This document shows positions 21,901 through 33,699 of a DNA stretch of 64,000 bases, piece after piece (position 1 is the stretch's first letter; the number at the start of each line of letters is the position of its first letter). The position numbers and the translations under genes are program-made. Below the pieces are notes generated by a model. It ran no database searches. It had not been told where the DNA came from and saw only the letters and a list, made by a program, of their open reading frames with translations. This stretch comes from Bedellia somnulentella (Eukaryota; Arthropoda; Insecta; Lepidoptera; Bedelliidae): positions 14,678,567-14,742,566 of the forward strand of contig OY755170.1 of assembly GCA_963576735.1 (NCBI GenBank). The letters run 5' to 3'.

Positions 21901-22787
21901 ATTTTAGGAGGGTGAGCTTCGATGGAAATACATCTCAACCTCCGCTCGGATTTCCGTCCGTTTGATTTCGCTTATTATAGCTCAGTTTGTTTTAAAATAC
22001 TTAATTACGTTTTTACGATAATAAACACTAACAGACTTAGTTGTTACAAGCTTACATGTGCTCGTAATATCTGATAACTAAGTTACACATATATTATGAT
22101 TTATCCTACCCACCTCTAACCTGTTATTAAAATTTTATTACGATAAAGTTCGATGACCTATAAGTAATCATCCCTTTTCTATTACTTAAAGATTAAGATT
22201 CAAGGCCTAGGGACGGTCTCTAAAATCACTTGATTTTTCTTAATAATAGCACAAAAGCAAGTATATTAATCATACTACCCCAGTTGAGTAGTCAAAGAAT
22301 TCGCTAGCCTATGAAATCGCAGAAGCAATATTAAAGTTGAACAGAGAAATAAATTCGCATATCTCAAATCTTTCTCCAAATCAATTCCTACAAGTATTCA
22401 TGTAACAATGAAGAGATGAACAAAATCAATAGAATTAAGTGGCAGGTAGTCAGTGGTAACATAAGTTTTGTTTGCTAGGCAAATAGCCAGCTTAGGAGAA
22501 GTGGCAACAGCGTTGCGAGGCGCAAAGCGGGGGTAGGGGTGCGTGACGTTTCGGAAAACTGACTTCAACGCGAAGGGTTGTAACTTGTTAGCGGGCGCGC
22601 TCGACACTTTGATACTAATTCGAGATGACCCGCGATGGATTCATGTTTAGCGAGCCGGAGCACAGCAAACCTAGTTTGTGTTACGCATCACTTGTTTGTG
22701 TCCCCACTTCTACGGTGTCTAAACGGTAGCTCATATCAGCATTATGACAAATGCACTCAGAAGAGGATCCTATTCAATGATAATATA

Positions 22788-23767
22788 TAGAGATGCACCG
22801 AAATTCGTTAAACATTCGGTATTACCGAAGTTCGTATTCGGCCGAATTTCGGTTAGATTAGGCAGATTTAGCCGAAGTTCGGTTGGGATTCGGTGGATAA
22901 TAAATAAATAATAAAATGTACTGAACAGTAAATAAATGCTGTGTGCGTCGAGTTTTGGTGTTTGTTTTAAATATAAAAGAAACGCATTAAAAAAATATTC
23001 AAACATAAAGCAAATTAACATAATTGTTGTTTTATAATTATTGTAAATTTTGATAATTATTGTCTCAGTAATAAGTGAAAATATGTTTGTTTTGTTGTTG
23101 TAACTTGTTCTAATTTTCTAGTTTATATAAACAGCTGCTGACGTACTGTCATTACCATGTAGGGCTCACAATGAAAACCAGTTCCGATTTTGTGTATATT
23201 CATACACAAATCAGAAATTACTGATTGTGGGCCCAATTTAGCGAAAACATTTCTTTAAATTACCATTGAATATTGTATTAAAAAAATCATCGTCTATAAT
23301 ATATACTAAAAAAATACTTTTATAAATCAAATACTTATCTTATACGTTGCCGTGTAGTGCCGGCTTAGAATGTTACTTTCTAGCCACGGGTGTCGTAAGA
23401 GGCGATGCGGTGGGAGACCCATAACCAAGGATACTTTATTTCTATCTTCTTGTCCCCTATCGACTTCTAAATGTGAATGAAGAGTTTGTAGCTCTGAAGT
23501 ACTGGGTACCGCTTTTAGGGTTTATGGCCGTGAGTATATGTATGTTTGTATTGTATGTACTTATCTTATAATTCTTTCTGACTTATTTTAAGTATTTATT
23601 TATGTAACAAAGCAAATCCATACTGTCAAATACTTATAATTCTTAATTGATCAAAAACGCGCGAAATATAAACGAACTTCGGCCGAAATTCGGCTTCGGC
23701 ATATATTCTCACCGAACATTCGGCCGAATTCGACATTCGGCAGAACCCACATTCGGTGCAAGACTAA
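22788..23767. mobile_element. Non-autonomous hAT-like element
   Basis: The ends are inverted: TAGAGATGCACCGAA at the left and ATTCGGTGCAAGACTA at the right. Subterminal ATTCGGCCGAATTTCGG repeats occur at both ends, as in hAT elements with AGATGCACCGA termini. There is no transposase. A SINE-A copy (23349-23552) sits inside. Confidence 0.7.
23349..23552 (+). repeat. SINE-A copy inside the hAT-like element
   Basis: Sense orientation, from GCCGTGTAGTGCCGGCTTAG to GGCCGTGAGTATATGTATGT. It lacks the CTAACGGTATTGGGGCTTTT block seen in other copies. Confidence 0.8.
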
Positions 23768-23770
23768 ATA

Positions 23771-23976
23771 TACATACATACATACATATAGTCACGACTA
23801 TAAATCCCTGGATGGGGTAGCCAGAGCTAAGGAATTAGAAATTCTTCGTTGTTGGTGATGGTTCTCCAACCTCATCGCCCAAAAATCCATTAAAAGCCCC
23901 AATACCGTTAGTCGCCTCTTACGTACACCCACCGGAAGAAACTTGGTAGTGCTATTCTAAGTCGACACTACACGGC
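23771..23976 (-). repeat. SINE-A copy
   Basis: Antisense copy with a (CATA)n tail at its left end, ending TCGACACTACACGGC. It adjoins the right end of the hAT-like element. Confidence 0.85.
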
Positions 23977-26900
23977 ATCACTAAATATACAAATAGAAAA
24001 TATTTATGTATAGCTTTATGGCTTTTTTCTCGGTTTACTAACTTATTCTGATTCTCCGGAACTGTTCTATTATTATAACGTTTCGTTGACATTACTGTTA
24101 AAATAACATAGCAATATGAAACAGAAATTGAAACTCTCATTGATGCAATATGATAAGTAAGCAATGGTACTACATCAATTAAAACACCCCCCTGAGACGA
24201 ACCATTGCTGGCGCTCCAATAACAATTTTCATAAGGGGATCAAAATAATTGGTGCACTCAAGATGTATGCGAATAAGATGAAACTCGTGTTAGTAAATAT
24301 TATTTAATAGTATTGTCAGCAAAGTGGCGTGGAGAAGCAGCTGTCATAACAGAAGCAAGAGTAGGTAGTCCTATCTAGACGACACTAAAGAAAGGATTTG
24401 TTTAGCGTTCACTCTACCTACTACCGCTTAACTGTATGCGACATTTTTAAGTTGGGGATCGATTGCGAACATTCTATTTTGACTGAAATTTTAACGCTGC
24501 TGCTATCCACTTAGGTTTTTTTCTAGGAAAAGGCTGCAGTTCTAAATTTTATAAACTAACTGAGTTTGACAACCATTCCAATTTAATAAAATGTCTCTCA
24601 TAACGATAACAGAACACACAAATAGACCAGTCTTGTAAAGAATGAAAGAAACCCGTATGGGTTAAGAGTTTTTAAACTAAATTTCAATTAAATGGCCTAC
24701 GAATGCTACTCGTTCACAATAATATACATACATACATACATCCATCACAATAATAGTTATACAAAATATCGTAGCAAGTTTATATAGAGTTTTTAAAAAC
24801 CTTTACTTATTTCATTACCTTTCGATCATTTTCTATGTATTATATTATATATATTTTTTAAAAACTTACCTAAAATTGATGACTGCGCCAGTGTCTGCGT
24901 TAATATTTTTATCATTCGTAGCGGTGCAATATTGAATTACTTTATTACAGTCACCCAAGAAGTGTTCCTGATGACAAAGAAACATAAATTTAGAAGAATT
25001 TATTATATTCTTATCATATTAAAAAATACTAGGTTGTCAGTGTGTTGTAGTAGTACTAAGAAGAGCAGTATCAGCAACCATTAGAGCGCAGATAACTGTT
25101 GTGCTGGTACACACGAGAGGTGACATTCAAGCGGCTGACACCACGTGATGTTGGAAAGGATCAATAACCCTACCAACGCAAACCACCCCAACGAATTAAG
25201 GCGTGAAATAACGTAGTGAAATATTTACATAACTTTTAACTTATTTATCTAACATAGTAGAATACTATGGTTGAAGAGTTATATTTTTTATTATATGTGT
25301 ATTTTACTATTTGTGACTACCAAAAGTGTTTTAAATCAATTAACGCCCTTTTTTATCGTAAGATAAAATTTGCTTTACGAGACTCTAAACAATACAATAT
25401 ACATCGCCTACAAAAAATTCCCTAGCCAAATTTTTACTATCATCGAAACTGAGCATTTTGAGATGATTATTTAAGCAATCGAATAGAATCTTTTCAGAAG
25501 AAGGAAATGGGGTTTGGTTTGGAAGTGAGATTCGGTCGATGGTGTGGCCCGGGCGGGCGGGCGCCACGGTTCTGAGTGCGGGGAATCAATGCGGTCGTGC
25601 GTCTCTCTCTAGGCGCCAGCCGCCGCGGCGCCGTCTGCCGGGCCCGCTGTCTACCGCCGCGCTGGAGCCTCTTACATAACGCCACCATCCAATCAACACT
25701 TTTTCAGTTTTCTTTCAAAGCTTAGCAATCGACGGAAATGAAATTCGTATACGAAAAATATTTTTCTAATTCTATACGAACAACATGACAATATATCGAT
25801 ATAATCTGCATGAAATACTTATGTTCTTTAAAATACTACTCTTAGAAACTGGATTTATTTATTTAGATTATTTAAAGTAATTTCAACCAATATTCAACTA
25901 AGATTTAATTGTATAAAATTATTAAAAGCTCTCTAGTTTCAATAAAGTATAATATCGAATTTAATTACTTTGATGTTATTTTAACTACAATTTAAAAGCA
26001 TAAGTTCAACCGCCAATAACATCCAAGTGAGCTGCGAGGCCCTTTAGAGATTAGATACTTGAACTGGAAGTAGTGATGTGTAAGTGAAACTAAAATAACG
26101 CGGGGAATCCGCGGAACTTCATTTAAATCTTTGTATTACGTCTATTCATAATATACGCCAATTAGCATGCTATTGAAACATTAATCCCTTAATAACTTAT
26201 GACATCGACGTTATTAAGTTTATCATTCGTTATTTTCAAAATTGAAACACTACAAATGTAGTTATATATAAATATATATATGCTGTAGATGCATTTATAT
26301 GTGCTGTAGATCTAAGTATAATTTTTTCTAGAACTTTTTTGTAAGAATACGTAGTCAGGAGACAAAGCGCATTTTCAACAAACTTCATCAAAAATGCAAA
26401 ATTAAATATTTTTAAAATATGTATTATTTTTTGAAATATTCTATGAAATAGTGCTTTTAAAGCACAACCTTAGCCCGTTATAGTTAAAGCACGTCCCTAA
26501 TAAAGGCTAACCTAGTGTCAACAGTGGTGGCAGCAGCGCTTAAAAGCGCGGTTATTATTGGCTTTATTGGGTTTAAGTGGTATCACTCAGCAAATAAAAA
26601 CAGTCAAATGGGAGCCGAACTCGCGTAGGGTTCAATGCAATAATTTATAAAAGTTATAAAGAGAAAACAAGATTTATTTGCGTATTTGTGCGAGTGTTGA
26701 GGAGTGAGTAGGCCCTCAAACAGACTAAACAATTTCGAAAATTTGCTATAATGGAACGAACGAACAACTTCAGAAGAAAGGTTTCTTTGGAATTTGTTGG
26801 TTCGTTTGGCTACAATACTTCATGCTAAATGTTGTTAGCAGAAGTAGTGATACACTGAGTCAGGGCAGTCAGTCTGTATAAATTCCACTACCCGTGCAAA

Positions 26901-27244
26901 GCTGACTACTGATATTTATTTTTAAAAAACGGCATAGTGCGAGTCGGCTTATGCACTTATGGTAATGCACTATTGATAGCCCATGGACTTCAGATGTCTT
27001 TAAATGAGGTCATTATACAAATACATACCACATACTTAAATACATATATATATATATAATAGTTGAGAAGAAATCAAGTCAAGTATCGCCAATTGTACGA
27101 TGTGAGTCAAGTATCGCCACATAATGATGACTTAACTCACATCACTTTGCATTAGCCAAGGGAAGATTCTTCAAATTAACTTGTTTTTTATTTAGAGCGT
27201 TTTTTTAGATATTAACTTTATTCCTTTAGTAAAACGTTATAACC
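23977..27244. other. Non-coding stretch
   Basis: No gene recognised. A GC-rich island lies at 25510-25680. A Helitron-like 3' remnant (CTACCCGTGCAAAGCTGACT) is at about 26888. The rest is AT-rich unique-looking sequence. Confidence 0.4.
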
Positions 27245-27339
27245 TCCTCAGATAATTTAATGTTTTTTTGACATGAATTCCTCATGTGGGGATTATTACT
27301 CATAAATAAAAGATGTTATTAAAGGAAAGAAAAATTTTC

Positions 27340-27412
27340 GACACTGGCGGGGTTCGAACCCGCGACCTTCGGGTATACGCCCCCGTCGCTCTGCCAACTG
27401 AGCTACAGTGTC
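27340..27412 (-). tRNA. tRNA-like sequence, copy 1 (probably not a functional tRNA)
   Basis: It has a perfect 7-bp acceptor stem (GACACTG/CAGTGTC), a D arm (GCTC/GAGC), a T arm (GCGGG/CCCGC with loop TTCGAAC), and A and B boxes. The anticodon arm is abnormal: only CGGG/CCCG pair, around an 8-base loop GGCGTATA without a normal T33. It is more likely the tRNA-derived core of a repeat than a decoding tRNA. Confidence 0.55.
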
Positions 27413-27660
27413 AGTTGGCATCCAGCGCGAAATTTCTCTATCCTTTGTTTCTTTCTTTTTTACACGTTCAAGTAGTGTTTGCGTTTCCTACCTCCGAATT
27501 TTAACTAATTCGGACGGCCACTTGTCTACCTTTTCAGATAGAATGCAAATGTTGGAAACGCTTAACTATCACATAATTTAATGTTTTTTTTGACATGAAT
27601 TCCTCATGTGGGGATTATTACTCATAAATAAAAGATGTTATTAAAGGAAAGAAAAATTTC

Positions 27661-27733
27661 GACACTGGCGGGGTTCGAACCCGCGACCTTCGGGTATACG
27701 CCCCCGTCGCTCTGCCAACTGAGCTACAGTGTC
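27661..27733 (-). tRNA. tRNA-like sequence, copy 2
   Basis: Identical to copy 1, 321 bases further on, with the same abnormal anticodon arm. Confidence 0.55.
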
Positions 27734-28049
27734 AGTTGGCATCCAGCGCGAAATTTCTCTATCCTTTGTTTCTTCTTTTTTACACGTTCAAGTAGTGTTT
27801 AAAAAAATTTTCTTTCCTTTAATAACATCTTTTATTTATGAGTAATAATCCCCACATGAGGAATTCATGTCAAAAAAACATTAAATTATGTGATAGTTAA
27901 GCGTTTCCAACATTTGCATTCTATCTGAAAAGGTAGACAAGTGGCCGTCCGAATTAGTTAAAATTCGGAGGTAGGAAACGCAAACACTACTTGAACGTGT
28001 AAAAAAGAAAGAAACAAAGGATAGAGAAATTTCGCGCTGGATGCCAACT

Positions 28050-28122
28050 GACACTGTAGCTCAGTTGGCAGAGCGACGGGGGCGTATACCCGAAGGTCGC
28101 GGGTTCGAACCCCGCCAGTGTC
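28050..28122 (+). tRNA. tRNA-like sequence, copy 3
   Basis: Opposite orientation, followed by GAAATTTTT, which could serve as a polymerase III terminator. Confidence 0.55.
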
Positions 28123-28208
28123 GAAATTTTTCTTTCCTTTAATAACATCTTTTATTTATGAGTAATACTCCTCAGATAAACATCATTTGTAAAATTACAA
28201 TTTTCTAG

Positions 28209-28408
28209 NNNNNNNNNNNNNNNNNNNNNNNNNNNNNNNNNNNNNNNNNNNNNNNNNNNNNNNNNNNNNNNNNNNNNNNNNNNNNNNNNNNNNNNNNNNN
28301 NNNNNNNNNNNNNNNNNNNNNNNNNNNNNNNNNNNNNNNNNNNNNNNNNNNNNNNNNNNNNNNNNNNNNNNNNNNNNNNNNNNNNNNNNNNNNNNNNNNN
28401 NNNNNNNN
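28209..28408. other. Assembly gap of 200 N
   Basis: The sequence just before the gap (28123-28208) nearly duplicates 29672-29758, including the unique-looking edge CTCCTCAGATAAACATCATT. This suggests that the array was not resolved by the assembler. Confidence 0.98.
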
Positions 28409-28578
28409 CCTCCGAATTTTAACTAATTCGGACGGCCACTTGTCTACCTTTTCAGATAGAATGCAAATGTTGGAAACGCTTAACTATCACATAATTTAAT
28501 GTTTTTTTTGACATGAATTCCTCATGTGGGGATTATTACTCATAAATAAAAGATGTTATTAAAGGAAAGAAAAATTTC

Positions 28579-28711
28579 GACACTGGCGGGGTTCGAACCC
28601 GCGACCTTCGGGTATACGCCCCCGTCGCTCTGCCAACTGAGCTACAGTGTCAGTTGGCAGAGCGACGGGGGCGTATACCCGAAGGTCGCGGGTTCGAACC
28701 CCGCCAGTGTC
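28579..28711. repeat. Palindrome of two tRNA-like cores head to head
   Basis: A complete minus-strand core (28579-28651) is joined directly to a plus-strand core lacking its first bases (28652-28711). This forms a near-perfect inverted repeat of about 60 bp with almost no spacer. Confidence 0.9.
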
Positions 28712-28958
28712 GAAATTTTTCTTTCCTTTAATAACATCTTTTATTTATGAGTAATAATCCCCACATGAGGAATTCATGTCAAAAAAACATTAAATTATGT
28801 GATAGTTAAGCGTTTCCAACATTTGCATTCTATCTGAAAAGGTAGACAAGTGGCCGTCCGAATTAGTTAAAATTCGGAGGTAGGAAACGCAAACACTACT
28901 TGAACGTGTAAAAAAGAAAGAAACAAAGGATAGAGAAATTTCGCGCTGGATGCCAACT

Positions 28959-29031
28959 GACACTGTAGCTCAGTTGGCAGAGCGACGGGGGCGTATACCC
29001 GAAGGTCGCGGGTTCGAACCCCGCCAGTGTC
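28959..29031 (+). tRNA. tRNA-like sequence, copy 4
   Basis: Same 73-nt core; start of the exact 320-base period. Confidence 0.55.
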
Positions 29032-29278
29032 GAAATTTTTCTTTCCTTTAATAACATCTTTTATTTATGAGTAATAATCCCCACATGAGGAATTCATGTC
29101 AAAAAAACATTAAATTATGTGATAGTTAAGCGTTTCCAACATTTGCATTCTATCTGAAAAGGTAGACAAGTGGCCGTCCGAATTAGTTAAAATTCGGAGG
29201 TAGGAAACGCAAACACTACTTGAACGTGTAAAAAAGAAAGAAACAAAGGATAGAGAAATTTCGCGCTGGATGCCAACT

Positions 29279-29351
29279 GACACTGTAGCTCAGTTGGCAG
29301 AGCGACGGGGGCGTATACCCGAAGGTCGCGGGTTCGAACCCCGCCAGTGTC
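29279..29351 (+). tRNA. tRNA-like sequence, copy 5
   Basis: Same core, 320 bases after copy 4. Confidence 0.55.
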
Positions 29352-29598
29352 GAAATTTTTCTTTCCTTTAATAACATCTTTTATTTATGAGTAATAATCC
29401 CCACATGAGGAATTCATGTCAAAAAAACATTAAATTATGTGATAGTTAAGCGTTTCCAACATTTGCATTCTATCTGAAAAGGTAGACAAGTGGCCGTCCG
29501 AATTAGTTAAAATTCGGAGGTAGGAAACGCAAACACTACTTGAACGTGTAAAAAAGAAAGAAACAAAGGATAGAGAAATTTCGCGCTGGATGCCAACT

Positions 29599-29671
29599 GA
29601 CACTGTAGCTCAGTTGGCAGAGCGACGGGGGCGTATACCCGAAGGTCGCGGGTTCGAACCCCGCCAGTGTC
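29599..29671 (+). tRNA. tRNA-like sequence, copy 6
   Basis: Same core, 320 bases after copy 5 and last in the array. Confidence 0.55.
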
Positions 29672-29758
29672 GAAATTTTTCTTTCCTTTAATAACATCTT
29701 TTATTTATGAGTAATACTCCTCAGATAAACATCATTTGTAAAAATTACAATTTTCTAG

Positions 29759-30844
29759 CTATCACGATTTATTAGAAAACGTTTGGAGACAACCGGACAG
29801 GCAGAGAGCGGCGGCGGCGCTACGAGAACAGGGTCCCGTTTTCATCATCAGTTACGAAACCCCAAAAACTAAAATTAAAGTACTAATAAATATACGGAAA
29901 TATAAAACATACAACGTTTCGTGAGATACAGCTTGGAGATGGCGACAGACGGACGAACAGACAGACACCAAACTCTCAGTAACAGGGAACTCTTTTGTTA
30001 CGGAGCATAAATATCTCGAAAATTAACTATGATTTATTCTTAGAAACCGCTCGGTAATAAACCACATAAAAGTAGAAAAAGCAGTATGCATATTTCAATA
30101 TAGTTAGTCAGCATTCATATGATTGCATATTTTCTAGCCGAATGGCTAAAATTAAACCCAGCGATTAGTCATTTCTTTTGGTCCGTATATTTTTCACTTG
30201 CCATGATGCAATCCATCAAGTATTCAATGCAAATTATAGATACTTTGGTTTCTTAAGGTGTTTTAAGATTTAAGCATGAAAATTGTGAAAGATAAATAAA
30301 CCTACAATGAGTTTCTAACTAGAAAACCCAATTCAGGATCCGGCGATTTGCGGAATTGGATTCCTTTGTAAAGTTATCCCGCGCCAATACGTATGAGATG
30401 TAAAAAAAACTCAGCTCAGACGCCTGATAACATTTGAAAAGCAATTCAATAACTCGGGTATGCCTTTCTTCATGAATGTGTACAGAAAATAACTCAGTTT
30501 TCAGCTAAAAACTTAACTACAGCTTATGATTTTTATTATGTTTAGAATCGGAACTTTGCTATTATTGTTTGTTCGAAATTTTGAAAAGAGGATTCACTTA
30601 TGGAACATATACTTTATATAAATATAATATAGCTGAATTGCTTCGCCTTAGGATAGCACTAACCCATTTTTCCTTGCGGATGTTGTAATAGACGACCTAG
30701 GGTTTTGGGGCTTATTAAGTGATTGTTATCAAATGAGAAGTTAGGGTAAATCGGAACAACCTCTTCCTAATTCACCGACGAAAAACGGATGACGTGACGT
30801 TATCGATTCGACGCATACGAGTATATTGTCTTAATGTTTGTTAA
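29759..30844. other. Non-coding stretch, partial repeats
   Basis: Contains repeat-like pieces (GGGTCCCGTTTTCATCATCA at about 29830, GACAGACGGACGAACAGACA at about 29944) related to the repeat at 16165-16262. No gene recognised. Confidence 0.45.
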
Positions 30845-31082
30845 GCCGTGGTTGAAAGGGTTAGTGATATTCTAAGCCGGCACTACACGGCTCACTAAGG
30901 AGACTAAGGGTATGGGGCTTTTAAAGTAGTCTTTGGGCGATGCGATTGGAGACCCATCGCCAACGATACTTTATTTCTACCATCTTGTCCCCTATAAACT
31001 TCCAAATGTAGCTGAGGAGATTCTAGTTCCAAAACTCTGGCTGCCTCTTTTTGTGACTTATGGCCGTGAGCACGTATGTTTG
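30845..31082 (+). repeat. SINE-A copy, diverged
   Basis: Sense orientation, with GGGCGATGCGATTGGAGACC and TGACTTATGGCCGTGAGCAC. It is more diverged than the copies at 10811 and 57431. Confidence 0.8.
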
Positions 31083-31232
31083 GTAAAACAATTTACATTT
31101 TTCGCTTGATCATTGGATACTTGAGATCTAAGTTTTACCTAGTTTAGGCTCCAGTCTGCCACAAAATTTTATGCTTACACTTTTTTGATATTTCGACTCG
31201 TGGTGCTAAATAACCGCTTATTTTTAGTTTCA

Positions 31233-32175
31233 TCTATACTTATAATAAATCTGTAGAGAGGTCAATTCTGTACATGAAATATATTTTCAAAATAACTATC
31301 AGGTGGTGATTTGGGATCGATACTGATGCCAAAAATGCAATCAGTAAAATTTTTGTCTGTCTGTCTGTCGGTTTGTATGTGCCTTATGGAAACAAAAACT
31401 ACTCGACGGATTTTAACGAAACTTGGTAGAATTATTCTTCATACTCCTGGGCGGGTTTTCGTATACTTTCCAGCAGAGTAGTAAAGGGGAATTTTGGGAA
31501 AACGGGAGAAGTTACTCCATTTTTTAAGCTTCCGTCGCGTGTGCAGCCTTAATGGTTAAACTTACATAGAAATCATGTACGACGGAAATATTCGTCATAA
31601 AATTATCTAAAAAAAATCCTCAACAGTTTATGTCTATCTTTTACGGTTGACTCACAATAACACGTGTAATTCCTGATAGCTTAGCAGTTCGGAACATTCT
31701 GATTATATTTGTTTACTCTTACGTTTGTAAACCTCTCTCTCATCCCTAATTTAAAAAAGGTGACATTATTACCTATTCAATAAAAAAGAATCATAGAAAT
31801 CGGTAGAGAAACACCGAAATTATACATAAAATAAGCCATCGCGCCCGTGACCAAAACCAAATCTTTACTAATTTACATATAACATACTAGATGGCGCCAG
31901 TAGTTGCATCCTACATCACGTAATGATTTATTTTTTATATTGTTATAAATACTTCATAGCGTTTTATTCCAAAATTTGCTATTAAACGGAAATACTGAAC
32001 CGTTCATTAAAGCGCATTCAAAATCACCAAACTACACTGTTTAGGGAGTGCTATAAAGTTAATAAATTGAAAACATTGCGCTGAATTTCACAATGCTTGA
32101 GCAGTGACTGAAGAAAGAAAACTCAGATATTTAAAAAAACACCGCTACCCGTGCGAAGCTGGGACGATCCACTAG
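31233..32175 (+). mobile_element. Helitron-like non-autonomous element
   Basis: It begins TCTATACTTATAATAAATCT after an A and ends CTAG before a T, the A|TC...CTAG|T form of Helitrons. CCCGTGCGAAGCTGGG near the end can form the short 3' hairpin expected. No Rep/helicase is present. A second copy begins at 42140 and supplies an empty site for an insertion there. Confidence 0.7.
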
Positions 32176-32570
32176 TAATAAATATTAAGTAGTACTTATT
32201 TAAGAAATAATTTATTAACTTGTATCTTCTCAAAACAATCAATAAACATTTTGATTCGGGTTTGGAATATCTTATTCTAATTACAGTGAAACTTGGTCAA
32301 GTGATTCCTGGGTAGAAACTTGCATATTTAGAACAAATGCTCAGGTTCTATCGTTTTGCTACTGTTTTTTTTATTATTAGGAAGAAGGAAAGCTACCTAT
32401 AGCGGATTCGATCTTTAGGTTTTACCATAGTAGCACTTTACACACATTAACTTCAGTAACAGGGATATTATTCCCTTTTGTTTCCTCACATATGCTAACG
32501 AAAAAAAATGCACGTAACAAATTTGTAGCCTCAATGACCTCCAGTTTTCAATAAGTTTCAGTACTTAAAT

Positions 32571-32763
32571 GGGTACATACATAGGTACATATACTCACGG
32601 CTATAAATACCTAAAAGGGGTAGCCAGAGCTTCCGAATAAAAGTTGAGTAAGGAAAAATTGCAAAATGAAGGTTTTTGGAGATGGGTCTCCAACCGCATC
32701 GCCCAAAAATCACTTAAAAAGCCCAAAAAACACTGTTAGTGCTATTCTAAATCGACACTAAAC
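32571..32763 (-). repeat. SINE-A copy, internally deleted
   Basis: Antisense copy with a (TACA)n side tail; part of the 5' half is missing. Confidence 0.8.
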
Positions 32764-33699
32764 ACTTAAATGGGTCTTAATGTAAAAAACTAAAATGAAA
32801 GTATAGTTATTATTTTCAACTGAAGTTTATGAATATAAGTCAGACACGCGATGAAACGTGATTTAAATTCAGTTTATATAAATTCTTGTACTGACAAAAA
32901 ATAGAGGACTTATAAAGCAAATGTGTTTAAATTATGAAGCACCACACTATAGAAGACTGTACAATAATCTCAGATTTAAAATATATTATATTCTATGGTA
33001 CCAGTGATAATAATCTAAATGTTTAGTAAGTCCAACATCTAAACCGTTACTAAAAATGTGTCGATAAATTACGCCTACTGTTATTGTACAATTCAAGTGA
33101 CTTTGGGCCGTGTGTATCGGCATAATATAATTTGCGTGGGTAGGCGTGGCAACTTTCACGCGCTCTTTACTCTGCGCTGTGGGCCAGCGGCAGCGGCGTA
33201 TTATGGGGCAGGCAAAGCGTGGGCCGGCTCTACACCTTGCACTGCATCCAACTAGACTGTACTGACTCACTATCAATGACAAATCAAAGCAGTAACCATA
33301 GGCCGAGTGAGAAGAAGAAACATTTTATTGATTCTTGTAATTTTTGGTGAATGACGATGTCGCATTTAAACAGCTTGACCAAATATTTCATTATTATTCT
33401 TCTAACGATACCCTTATAGGGAAATTTTGGAAAATGTAAAACTAGTTTAGGTGAATAAAGATAAAGAGTTTAACAAATTTATTACAACATCCATGCCATA
33501 CTGACTATATAATGTTTATGGGTATTTCTTATTCTTACATGTTTTCTATGTCCGCGTAAGAATAGCATTTGTTTTCTGAGCAATCTCAAATTGTATCTGC
33601 TGATAGGGTTTCGTACTTATTTAAATTTTTTTGCTCAGTAAATAATATTATGGTAAATATATTAGATTATTTTATTTAAAAAAAAATATAGGCAAAACG

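Larger units (their letters stand above)
20210..22785. other. Non-coding stretch holding the GC-rich islands
   Basis: Apart from the GC-rich patches (20475-20535, 21298-21350, 21700-21900, 22490-22600) and the donor at 21413, no gene or repeat was recognised. Confidence 0.4.
27245..29758. repeat. Array of about 320-bp units with tRNA-like cores, two orientations
   Basis: Each unit holds a 73-nt tRNA-like core, the spacer TTCGCGCTGGATGCC, the block TCCGAATTTTAACTAATTCG, and CCTCATGTGGGGATTATTAC. Cores on the minus strand start at 27340, 27661 and 28579; cores on the plus strand start at 28050, 28959, 29279 and 29599, and a truncated one ends at 28711. The last plus-strand units repeat with an exact 320-base period. 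Orientation flips at about 27800 and 28651, where the junction is a near-perfect palindrome. An assembly gap interrupts the array. Confidence 0.92.

Noticed and set aside
27340..29671. Array cores as functional tRNA genes
   Set aside because: The anticodon arm has only four pairs and an eight-base loop without T33, and the flanks belong to a dispersed repeat. I list them as tRNA-like only.
27245..29758. Regularly spaced repeats that could be read as a CRISPR array
   Set aside because: The period is 320 bp, spacers are identical, the core is tRNA-like, and the context is an insect nuclear genome.
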